Origin: Sphagnum magellanicum
Taxonomy: Eukaryota > Streptophyta > Sphagnopsida > Sphagnales > Sphagnaceae
Assembly (NCBI GenBank): GCA_021904315.1
Contig: CM038918.1
Coordinates: 2,185,349-2,249,348 of the forward strand
Direction: 5' to 3'
DNA: 64,000 nucleotides
Shown here: piece after piece, positions 1 to 9,227 of the stretch
Layout of the letters: each line of letters begins with the position of its first letter
How positions within the stretch are numbered: the stretch's first letter is position 1
Notes under the pieces: model-generated
The model's input: the letters and a program-made list of their open reading frames with translations, nothing else
What the model was told of the DNA's origin: nothing
The model's database searches: none
Program-made: the position numbers and the translations under genes

Positions 1-330
1 ACCCTACTCGTACTTAAGTGGGTTTGAGAAGAAAATTTTAGTTACATGTCTTTGGTCCCAAACAAAGGAAAAGTCAATGATATATTCCAATTTGAACTAT
101 TTGTCATGACGTGTAGTGTCGTGACGTATGGTGTTGTAAAGGTGTAAATCCATAGTAAACTCTATTAAATAAAAAGACTAAAACTAATCAAAGGTAGAAA
201 CTAATCAACTAGAAAAAGAAATGCACTCACATATATATACAATGCACAAGAAGAGGCTGAGATGAAATTCTCATGTATCCCCCCTTGCCAGATTTGAGCC
301 GGGAAAAGCGTGGAATGGTCTAAGTAGAAA

Positions 331-726
331 TCAAGGTGCTGCAAATAAACGTGATGAACAATACCAAATGCTGGTGGGAACTTGAGTGAGCTTCGACTTG
401 AGGCAAAATAGATGGTATCCACCATTATAATTATCGCAAAGCAGCATCTGATCAGCATCGTTTGTCCTTTGACATATTTGACATGGATAGTCAAGTGGAG
501 AAATCCAAGTCGACATGATGATGGTAGGATTTAAGTTCTGTAGGTGGCAGGGCGCACAATTTTTGGAATGATCCTGGATTGTGAATCCGTTAGTTCCTTG
601 CAACTCCAACACACCTAAAGGCCTGATCGCCTTAATCCTCAAAATAGTGCGACCGGAAGAAGTGTCTAGAGTATCATTAGGTTGTTGCTGGAGATACACA
701 AAGTCACCAACATCAAATTGTCTCAC
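331..726 (-). pseudogene. C-terminal PHD finger after the integrase
   Basis: An open frame of 131 codons continues the polyprotein: RQFDVGDFVYLQQQ (integrase C-terminal SH3-like part), then a PHD finger at residues 82-126 (349-483). The Cys4-His-Cys3 ligands are C82, C85, C97, position 100 (Cys to Tyr), H105, C108, C123 and position 126 (Cys to Arg), with the usual Trp (W121) two residues before C7. Six of eight ligands remain. PHD fingers read histone H3 tails, commonly H3K4 methylation state. In this position a reader could guide integration, as chromodomains do in chromoviruses; that role is inference. Confidence 0.8.
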
Positions 727-789
727 CTTAGGTTTGTAACTTCCACCTCGTGTGTGTGCATACCATAAGGTGTCTCAATGTTGTGCAAT

Positions 790-1775
790 GGACAAGTTCT
801 TCATGGCCATGGGCATAACCTTCTTGAATAGGCAGCCTTTTCTATGATGACCCTAGCCCAAGTGGTTGGGAAGTTTAAATCCACAACTTGGTCCATTTGA
901 GAAACAATGAAAGAGGGTGGATGTCTCCCAAAAAGTAGAAAGTAAGGAAAGAAATGAGACAAAGAGGTGTGTTTGAACATCCTATAACCCATGGCGATGT
1001 AAGGTAGAGCCAAATCGTAATCCTTTTTGTTCCTAATGAGGCAAATCTTTCAAAGTCCTTTCTTGTATGTCTAAACCATCCTCTCTGCAAGGCCATGAGC
1101 TTGGGGATGATCCTTTGAAGTTCAACGATGGTCAATGAGAGCATGGTCAAGTAGGTCCTTAAATTCTCCTTTGAATTTTAATCCTTGATCAGTAAGGCAC
1201 TTAGCATAAGCCCCAAACCTATTTAAGACTTGTTGTAAGAAAACATGGTTGGTGCTGTGTGATGACTTGTTCGGCACGCAACAAGCTCAACCCACTTTGA
1301 AAAATGTTCGATTGATAATCATGATGTAGACATTACCCCTGGAGGTCTATGATAACTTTCCAGCTAAATCACATGACCAACAATAGAACATGCCTTGAAT
1401 AGGGAGTGGAGAAAGCGTGAGCTGTCGAAAAGAAAAGGAAGTTTTCACTTTATCACATTGTTCACACCTAGCAATGATTTTTCGGACTTAAACATACATA
1501 CCTCTCCAATGGTAATGAAGAGCGAGAAAGCTATAAGTACGCTTAACTCCAAAGTGTCCAAACTTCGAATATACCTTTTAAATAAAACCAGGCCGTTCAT
1601 GTGGTGGAGGAACCACTTTGTCTCCTTGTGGTAAACATGAGACGAGGTGATTATCCCTCCATGAGTATCGTTTGGACCACTGTTGTATGCGATCCCGATG
1701 ATTTGATGTAACTTGGGGAAGGTATTCCCCATGTTGAAGAAACCTCAAAGTGTCCAAGTCTTCCCATATATCCAC
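790..1775 (-). pseudogene. Integrase domain of the gypsy element
   Basis: The N-terminal HHCC zinc finger is readable at about 1450-1605 (FGHFGVKRTYSFLALHYHW then ARCEQCDK). The catalytic core keeps all three acids: D in WSCDLAG (about 1360-1375), D in LTDQG (about 1180-1195) and E in PQAHGLAE (about 1078-1110). The core end (ALPYIAMGYRMFKHTSLSH, FGRHPPSF) follows at 801-1013. The upstream stretch 1578-1775 is the RNase H-integrase linker. Stops and frameshifts separate the blocks. Confidence 0.85.
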
Positions 1776-1959
1776 AATGGGATGATCAACCAGGTTACAT
1801 TACAATAGTGCAAGATAACTAGATGCATAAGATACATGTACTGTTGGAATCTAGTCAAAGTCTTGCCTAGCTTCTGAAAAATCTTCAGAGGTAGTGAGGG
1901 GTCTCCACGACACGATATTCGCGTTCTGATGTGTAATACCAGGTTGGTGAATAACCTTG

Positions 1960-2494
1960 AACTCATACTCCTAAAGTAGAAACACCCAACAAGCTAATTT
2001 ACCAATAAGTTTGTTATTGGTCATTAACCACTTGATAGGTTGGTGGTCGATATATAAAATGAATTCGATGCCATAAAGATAGGGCCTAAAATGTATGACG
2101 ACCCATACAATAGTAAGACACTCCCCCTCATATGAAAAGTAGTTGCTTTTAGTTTTGTTGTTGCTTCGGAATGCATAGGGGATAACATATTCCTTGCTTT
2201 CTTCATCAAGTTGGCCAAGAATAGCACCAATACCAAGAACATTCCAATGAGTTGTAGAATGAAAACCTTGTTGAAATCATGTCTTCTCAGAATGGGGAAC
2301 TTTGAAAGCTTTTCCTTGAGTGTGTCGAAAGCTTCCTGAGCCTCTTCATTCCATGTCCAAACAACATCCTTTTTTAACAATGCATAGAGAGAATGATCAA
2401 TAGTACTAAAGTCTTGGACATAAATCCTATAGTAATTACATAGTCCGATGAAGTTGTGCAAAGTGTGAACATCAGTAGGATTGGGCATCTCCAA
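1960..2494 (-). pseudogene. RNase H / connection domain of the gypsy element
   Basis: The segment at 2024-2494 reads MEMPNPTDVHTLHNFIGLCN and AFDTLKEKLSKFPILRRHDF, the RT-RNase H connection typical of Ty3/gypsy. A frameshift follows, after which RNase H-like blocks continue, ending at EYEFKVIHQPGITHQNA just past the domain. Too damaged to be active. Confidence 0.8.
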
Positions 2495-3250
2495 AATGGC
2501 TACTACTTTGGCCTAATGAGCCATAATACCATTTGGCAAAATTGTATGTCCAAGGTAAACTACCAAGGTGATAGCAAACTCACAGTTTTTAGGATGGATC
2601 TTCATATTGACTTTGTGGAGCCTCTTGAATAATTCCTCAAGATGAGCCAAATGTTATAGGAATCCTTTGCTATGCACTAGGACGTCATCTATGTAGCACT
2701 TTAGAAAATTTGCCCCCTCGAGAACCTAGTCCATGACTCGTTGAAAAAAGATAGGTGCATTATTCAATCCAAAAGGCATCATAAGCCATTCCCACAACTT
2801 GTTGCTTCCATGGAATGTCCTTTTCTTGTGATTCTTCGCAACGAGCAAAATCTAGTTGAAGCCTTGTCGCAGATCCACAATTGTGAAGATGTTTGAGTCT
2901 CCAATGCTATCAAAAAATTCTTCAGGGATGGACATGGGGTACTTGTCCTGAAGTGTAACCAAGTTCAAAGGCCTATAATCCTTGCACATCCTTTTCTTAG
3001 TCCATAATCCAGTTGAATCCTTCTTTGCTGGCATTTTGTAACGATTGTGAAATCAAAACTTGATGGCTAAATGAGACCAGCCTCATGGAACTCTTTGCAT
3101 CTTTCATCTACCAGTTCCCACTCATGTTTGCTCAACCTATGCTTCCTCTGATAGATGGGTGTCCCATCTATAATGTCTATAGAGAACTGCATGGTCTTAC
3201 ACCTACCTAAGTCTTTCATTGAGAATGTGAACACATTTTCATACTTAATT
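2495..3250 (-). pseudogene. Reverse transcriptase domain of the gypsy element
   Basis: The RT copies element RNA into DNA. The domain begins with the linker DLGRCKTMQFSIDI and the fingers YQRKHRLSKHEWELVDERCK (3067-3200). KRMCKDYRPLNLVT and FTIVDLRQGFN follow at 2852-3034. The catalytic YIDDV lies at 2681-2695. After it come HLAHLEELFKRLHKVNMKIH and the thumb. At least one in-frame stop (Q to stop) follows the YIDD block, and frames shift around 2850-3070. Confidence 0.9.
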
Positions 3251-3627
3251 AGCAAGTCTGTGACCTGGTGTCTTTCCTTCTTGGTGAGTTGGTTCCCCAT
3301 AATGAAAGGGTAGTTGGAAACACATGAAATGGAGTTGGAAAGTGTGTTTGAAGAACCTGGTGTATTGGGTTTTCCATTATCCAACTGCATAGATTTGTAG
3401 AAGGTTGTAATTGTTTCTCCAGAAGCTGATGTACCTCTAGGTGTATCAAAAAAAACTTGAGTCAAATTACATGGTAATTCCTCCTCCCCAACATTAAAAG
3501 TGAAATGTAAAGTGTTAAAGATAGGCAAGTGTACTTGGTCGGCATGCCATGTAGTTGCATCACTAGAACTACAAGTTGATTGAATCAATGCTGGTGTTGT
3601 GTACATTTGAAAGAGTACACATGTTAC

Positions 3628-4576
3628 CAACAACCATGTAAGGGAGTTCAGGTCCATGCTTCTCCCCAGTAGAGTGTTACGCTTTAATCTAGTTACCTTA
3701 ATGTGACTAATAGTGCCAGTTTGGAACCCCACAACCCTTTTTTTTTCTTCTGGGTTTGGTTCATCCCAAGTGGTTGAAATATGACAATACACCAGACCTG
3801 GTCCATCTCCCTACAAGGTGTGTGCTCCTAGGAAGGAAACAAAGGTGGGCCAAGCACCTCTTTCTTTTCCTATTATGTTCGCAAGAAACCAAGGAGGTTT
3901 ATTTTGCCTTGTAATTGGTTGGCAAGAGCTTTAATCATCCAATATGTGAGAAACCTGCAAGTTGGGGTTTCTGATGGTGTATCTCAGAGCTAACTGCAGA
4001 ACTGAGAGTGGTGCAAGGTTGGTCCACCAATTGCATAGCCGATGCGCATATGAACCGCATTGTGTCGCATCAAATAGGAACGACTTTCCAAAGTAATGTT
4101 TAATCGGTGTGTAGTGCTCCTAGCTTTCTCCCTCTAGTGAAACTCAGCAAGGGTGTTTTTAATTACATAACCAAACATAGGAGAAATGGATTAATCCCAT
4201 GTGATCAATCGTACCATGTCCATGAAGAGACTAGATCTTGTGTCATTCAAGCCTTCTCCAAATCTAGTCGCTGAAAATCCTTGACATTCCCAACCTGAAA
4301 TGATGAGGTCCACGGGGCCAAGTAATTCCATATGTTTCCTTTGAATTATTGTATGTTAAAAGGCAAAAAAAAGAAACTAGCCTTCCATGCAGTGGTTGCA
4401 AACTGTTGTGAAAATCTAGTTGTGAGCTCCATCATTCTCAATGCCACCACTTGCCTTGCAACAAGATTAATGTTTACATAGAAAACCCTTCAAACCACCA
4501 TCCTTGACTATGGTAGGGCTTTGAGACTTGTACTAATACCACCAAAGAACTCTAGTAATGTAATCCCTTCTTTAGG
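3628..4576 (-). pseudogene. Cytosine-C5 DNA methyltransferase domain within the pol region
   Basis: About 315 codons carry the C5-methyltransferase motifs in family order. Motif I is TLLEFFGGIS at 4532-4561 (usual form LFDGIG/FGGIGTG). A motif II-like FYVNIN and ARQVVALRMMEL follow. Motif IV is GPVDLIISGWECQGFS at 4271-4318, keeping the catalytic Cys but with Glu in place of Pro in PCQ. Motif VI is VIKNT near 4150-4176 (Glu of ENV now Lys). A motif VIII-like block SYAHRLCNWWTNL lies near 4020-4065. Motifs IX/X, PEEKKRVVGFQTG and LLGRSMDLN, lie in 3628-3755; the LLGRS ending recalls the DNMT3/DRM type. Linear I-to-X order is seen. Several stops and one frameshift make it dead. The domain runs straight into the linker before RT, so it belongs to the element. 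A host gene fragment captured only by this copy is possible but less likely. Confidence 0.8.
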
Positions 4577-5149
4577 CAGTGTCCAGGTGATTAGTTGACG
4601 AAGTATTAGCTTAATCAGTTTGCCATGGCTTTCCATGTTCTCAAAACTAAATAAGCTTTGACCAAGGGCTCATGGGCTGCTTTGAACCTCTGTAAAATCT
4701 CTAGTTTGTGTTAAATGTCAGTAGGAACCACCCTCAAGCTTTTAGTAATTTGGGCATAAGTTGTTTCCTCTTCATCTCCCTCTATCCATTCATGGCTAAC
4801 TTGTTGGATGTAGGAAATAGTGTGTGTTTCCTTGAGCATACAATGGTGAGCCATAGGACTATGGTTCCCATGTAAATTAAGGGGTATGAATCCTAGGTGG
4901 TGGCCACCAATCTCCCAATCCAATCAGTAGTACGCATGCTCGAACTAGTTATCAATTATGAAACCTAGTAGAAACAGGGCTTTTTGCCCAATGAACACAT
5001 CGTAACTAGTGACATTGGTGATCAAACATCTGACATGTAGGCAAAGCTCTTGATCTGTACCTTCATTAAAGTTAAGTGGAATCAAATTCGAGTTCTCCCC
5101 AAGTACCTCCTTTGTGCTCCCACTAGTGGTGCGAATTTGTCATAGATTT

Positions 5150-5464
5150 TCGTAGTTTCAAGTTAAGCATGCCCATCTTCTTGGTGAATTAAACTCTAAG
5201 AATAACTGGTTGGGCACCTATATCAAGAAATACCACTCTGGGTGTATGTCTTCCCACCTAGATTGTTGATTCAATATTGTTGACAATGGCAACTTTAATG
5301 GCGATGGAAGTTCTTTCACTAAACACCACCTTCAGAAATGAATGAGAGACTTTGTGGAGAGAATGGCTATCCATAACGCCTTTGTTGAGTAACAAATCCA
5401 CCAATGACGTGTTCTTAGCTCCCTTTTGATATGTGAATGTAGAATCAGAGGTAGGAGAACCCAC
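5150..5464 (-). pseudogene. Retropepsin-like protease remnant
   Basis: The aspartic protease would cleave the polyprotein. At 5214-5225 the reading gives LDIGAQPVILRV, the retropepsin D-[ST]-G-A site with the middle residue changed to Ile, followed by a hydrophobic strand. It is preceded by the linker VSHSFLKVVFSERTSIAIKV at about 5285-5350. Stops occur before and after the catalytic motif. Order (after the zinc knuckles, before RT) supports the call. Confidence 0.65.
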
Positions 5465-5846
5465 TAATTTAACAATGTTAAAACTAATGGCCAGATTATG
5501 AATGCCATCTGCAACACATGAGCTAATCGAATTTTTTCCAAGGTGTTGGATGGGACCCCTGTAGCATGTGGATGAGGGATTGGTATAGAACCTAATGTAG
5601 TGTTCAGGGTATCTTTTAGTATTGCAATTATGTCCCTGGTGCTTAACTTCAAATCTTGAAAACTAAATAACAGTGTACTCACAAGCTTTTGTGCCATTTC
5701 ACACATTTAAAGTTGGCACTCCATAAGCTAATTAGTGGAAAATTGTGTGTTTTCCTGATGTACATGTACTCTTGGGACACAAGAATTTGATGCCCTAGCA
5801 GCTTGTGGTGTAGTACATCATAAACTTGCCCTCTACAAGGTTTGGT

Positions 5847-6050
5847 GCTTTAACAACACTTTGACAATGTGTTCAAGATTAAGTGCTAACTAAATGTTGA
5901 TATAATCATTAATATGATGTTGTGATTACATTGTAACACATTGTGATGATCAAACATTGTGTTACAATGCCATAATAACATTATTTCAATAATTTATTAA
6001 CACTTAACTAGCACATAACCTTAAACACATTGTTAAAATGTTGTGAAGGC
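5847..6050. mobile_element. Imperfect palindrome (foldback/MITE-like) inside the gypsy element
   Basis: The left arm (from 5847) and the reverse complement of the right arm (to 6050) match at 21 of the first 25 bases, and similarity continues inward for roughly 100 bp per arm, meeting near 5950. No coding content. It splits the gag-protease spacer, so it looks like an insertion into the older retroelement. I could not define a target-site duplication. Confidence 0.6.
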
Positions 6051-6639
6051 ATAAATACATGGTGGGGGGAAGTTTGTGATGTAGTCTCTTCCCCCCTTGC
6101 CAACAAGGTGCGTTTTTTTTCCGTGTTGAGAAGACGAAAAGATTGTGACATGACTATTCTAGCTCCTCTAACCTTGGTAATAGGACTTAAACCAAATGCG
6201 AGTCCATTAGTCTAAATTACCTACTTAGTGGCAGAAACTCTGGGTGCCACACTAGCCTCTTGTGCACGAAGTAAGAAGGGCAAAAATAAGTGGTAAATTT
6301 TGGTGTGAGACTAGAATTGTGTGCACTGGAGAAAACATATTCCCCAACCATGGCATCATGTGGGAGGCCATAGAATGACTTAAGAGGTCCTTCCTATGAT
6401 CCTAAACCTTGTATGGGTTGGGTATGACTAGCTGGTTGGGAAAACTTGCCTTTTAGATTAGCAAGTTGAGCCCTTAATGATTTAAGTTCATTTTGCAAAG
6501 TTTGATCTTGAGCGGCATGGGCTTGAAGCACCTCCCTCTTGTTAACATTGTGTTCCTTCTTCTTAACATTTTTACTGGAATTACCCTTGGTGGGGAAAAC
6601 TTGAGTGGAAGGCTAAGGTGCCTTGGCTTTTGGTTAAGG

Positions 6640-7931
6640 GGCAATGGAAGATGTTGGCAGATTTTGCCGTGGTAATTGGAGTTGCTTTTGTTCCGGAAAC
6701 TTGGCAAAACAAACAACTTCCTGATGACCCTCTTTCCCATAATAATCAAAAAAGAGATCCTCGGAAGGAATGTTGCACTCACTAGCTTTGCGGGCATGAT
6801 TGCCATAATAGTTGCAAGAAGGTAGGATGGGTGCAACTAAGTGCATTACTTTAGCCTTTGAAGAAGACTATGATGATTTGGTTAGCGCAAGTGATGGAGG
6901 CTAAGGCTTTGAACGTGATGGAGGCTTCATACTACTGGCCTCATAGTGTGCATGAGCTAGTTCTAGCTTTTTAAAAATGTTATACACATCCAAGAAAGTG
7001 TACGAATTTCCAAATTTTGCAAAAACCCATTGCAAAACCTACACATGGAGTGTCAGAGTACCTTCCAACAAATGAAGATACCAATGGGCAACTTCCAAGT
7101 CTGTGATGCTCTAAGTATCCTCTTTAAATTGGAGAAGCCTCTTATAGAACATTTTGAGGGTTTCATCCTTTTGCCAAGAGAAGGTGGTGAGCTGCAGATT
7201 TTTTTTAGAACTCTTCACCGAAAATTCCAGTTCAAGAACTCAAAGAATTCCCTGACTCGATTAGTAAAAAATGGTGCATTGATAGGTACCAAATCTGGAT
7301 TATTGGGCATAGTCCCATGATGTGTAATGACAATTTGTAATGCAGCTTAAGAGGCAATGGCGATGGCTATGGCATAAACTAGATTGGGGATCTGGGTGAC
7401 GCCCAAAACTCTCAGAAAATGTTACTCATAGACATCCAATGCCTCATAATGCACATAACGGGCTAGTTGTTTGAATGTGAATGCCTTGGTGTAATTAACG
7501 CCATATTTGAATTCCAGTTCACAAACCACAGTTGAAAAAGTTACCTTGAATTCCCTTAAAGAAATGGTACCTAGCCTTCCATTGAACTTTTCAATTTTCC
7601 CAGAAAGACTCTTGACCTCCATGGTGTATATGGGTGTAAAGGTCATGGCTTTTAGTAGAATATATGGTGATGGTGTGAAAGTAGGTGCGACAACAAGCGT
7701 ACCCTACTAATTAACCCCTTCAAATGGACTCTGATGTACCATTGATGTAATGTAACCTGAACTTGAATTCCTAGTAAAAATTGTGTTGGATGATGGTGAC
7801 GTTATAGACGTTTGATGGTACCGTTGTGAAGATCGTGAGCTCAAAGAAATTGGCTCAAATGATTGTGTGTTACTTTGTAGCTGATACCTTAGCTCTGGCT
7901 GAACGAAAGTGCTCTTTTCATCCAAGGACAT
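6640..7931 (-). pseudogene. gag remnant with two decayed CCHC zinc knuckles
   Basis: Gag coats the RNA in the virus-like particle. The likely start is ATG at 7929-7931 (MSLDEKSTFVQPELRYQ). A typical retrotransposon gag core is read at 7422-7646 (FNGRLGTISLREFKVTF). Two adjacent zinc knuckles lie at 6694-6816. In the first, spacing C-x2-C-x4-H-x4-C is kept but the second Cys is Tyr and the His is Arg. In the second, the Cys residues are Phe and Tyr while His and the last Cys survive. The frame is interrupted between these blocks. Decay is clear; function as gag is confident from order and motifs. Confidence 0.75.
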
Positions 7932-8701
7932 GGTGTTGTCCCATGCCCCAAAATTTTGTAGCAATATAGAACATTAATTATAAAGTTCTAACACAACCAT
8001 GCAATTAAATACAATTGTAATGGAAACTGAAATGTGAAGTGCTTAAAAAAACATACCTTAAGCAGCTTTCAATTTCTCTAATCATAAGTGTTACATGACA
8101 AAGTAGAAAAAAAAGAATTATATATGTATGTATTAATAAGATTACGTAAATGTATGTATTAATACAAAAATAACAAAAATATACATATTAATACTAAATA
8201 CGTAGATGTATGTATTAATACGAGGGTATGTAGATGTATGTATGTATTAATTTTAATTTAAAAAAATAAAAAAAATTCAGTGGACGGAACGGAATTGGAC
8301 AGACAAAACCGTAGATGGAAGTATGTGGATGGAAGTTCATGGATGAGCATTGACTGCGACAGATGTCGCGACACTACAAAGCACCCGTGAATTTTATAAC
8401 AATGGTGGACACAATATTGTAGCGATGGCGGATGTGATGTTGTAGTTCGTGGTGTGGTGTTATAACGATGGCGGACATGGCGTTACAACTCGCGACGTTG
8501 CAATTCACGGCGCTACAAATCACCTGGGAGCTCTAGCGTGCAAAAGTAATGTTTTTTTTTTTTTTTACTGAACTCCAACACCTTCAAGAGTCTTCAAGGC
8601 TCCTCTTATGTCTCTGTGAGAGAGGAAAAAAAAAACTTTGAAACCTCATTTATCCAGGATATGTCACTCCCCCATTTGGTCTTATTCTTCCCAGTTGTTC
8701 T
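7932..8701 (-). other. Retroelement leader between PBS and gag
   Basis: About 770 bp with no credible gene. It contains an AAC/AAT-rich low-complexity tract (about 8753-8820, at the LTR side), a T-run near 8550, a degenerate ~22-bp repeat (8401-8520) and an AT-rich TGTATGTATTAATA-type repeat (about 8125-8245). Confidence 0.5.
8401..8520. repeat. Degenerate ~15-23-bp tandem repeat in the leader
   Basis: Successive units read like gatggcggacatggcgttac, each ending in gttgta, gttata, gttaca, gttgca or gctaca; six to seven diverged copies. A similar phrase (gtcgtgacgtatggtgttgt) occurs at about 118-137, near the other end of the element. Confidence 0.45.
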
Positions 8702-8716
8702 GATCCTGGCTCTATA
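8702..8716 (-). other. Primer-binding-site-like motif (initiator tRNA-Met type)
   Basis: Directly after the LTR the minus strand reads TATAGAGCCAGGATC. The usual plant PBS is TGGTATCAGAGCC. The match is AGAGCC plus TAT with one base missing, so the site is decayed but in the right place. Confidence 0.45.
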
Positions 8717-9227
8717 TGTTGGTAGAGGTGTAATAACACAAATTCTTTCCAACAATAGCAATGGCAACAACAACAACACCAACAATAATAACACCAACAA
8801 CAACATCAGCAACAACAAAAGAAACCCAAGAACTCAAAGCTAAGAAAAATTTGTCGCTTTCAACATTAAGTAATAAGGAGTAGTTTTTCTAGAATTGAAT
8901 TGCAAAGAAGGAAAGAAAACGTATTGTATGGAAATGGTGGTCGTGTAATAGCTGCCGTGAGCATTTAAAAATCCAGTCTGACTATGGAGGAAACTCTCTC
9001 TGACAAAAGAATTTTAGAAAAACTAATAAGAGAAGGGAAGAGCTTGACCTTTTATATAGTTACCAACAAGCTGAAACCCTAAACAAGCCATAACCCTAAA
9101 ACACCTAATAATGTATAGTAACCTAAGAACGTACATTAACTTTAAGAGCATACATTAACCCTAAAAGGCATGATTGGCATGTTCGTAACCGGCCATCATG
9201 TATGAGGCCATGCATACGAGCATGACA
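8717..9227 (-). repeat. Candidate 5' LTR of the gypsy element
   Basis: On the minus strand the segment starts TGTCATG and ends ACCAACA, giving the usual TG...CA ends. It has a TATA-like box near 9055 and a GTT-rich stretch, and abuts a primer-site-like motif. Length is about 511 bp. The second LTR is not in the window, so the exact ends (plus or minus a few bases) cannot be proven. Confidence 0.5.
9050..9060 (-). promoter_or_regulatory. TATA-like box of the LTR
   Basis: The minus strand reads ACTATATAAAAGG here, about 330 bp upstream of the LTR end. Transcription of the retroelement would start roughly 30 bp downstream. This is inferred from the motif and its position only. Confidence 0.45.

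Larger units (their letters stand above)
1..9227 (-). mobile_element. Degenerate Ty3/gypsy LTR retrotransposon with DNMT and PHD domains
   Basis: Reading the minus strand from 9227 downward I see, in order: a candidate 5' LTR, a tRNA-Met-like primer site, a leader, gag with two zinc knuckles, an aspartic protease, a cytosine methyltransferase-like domain, reverse transcriptase (YIDDV), RNase H, integrase (HHCC plus D,D,E) and a PHD finger. RT before integrase fixes the Ty3/gypsy order. The frame is broken by many stops and several frameshifts, so this copy is inactive. The 3' LTR is not visible and should lie left of position 1, or is lost. A G-run at 278-287 is only a weak polypurine-tract candidate, because the sequence after it does not resemble the LTR start. 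The extra DNMT module lies between protease and RT. The PHD finger sits where chromodomain-bearing gypsy elements carry their chromodomain. Confidence 0.9.

Noticed and set aside
278-287. G-run on the minus strand as the retroelement polypurine tract
   Set aside because: The sequence downstream of it on the minus strand (277 to 1) does not resemble the candidate LTR start TGTCATG, so the 3' LTR junction is not supported here.
8606-8843. Frames with poly-Leu or poly-Asn on either strand
   Set aside because: Both arise from the AAC/AAT-rich low-complexity tract in the LTR region.
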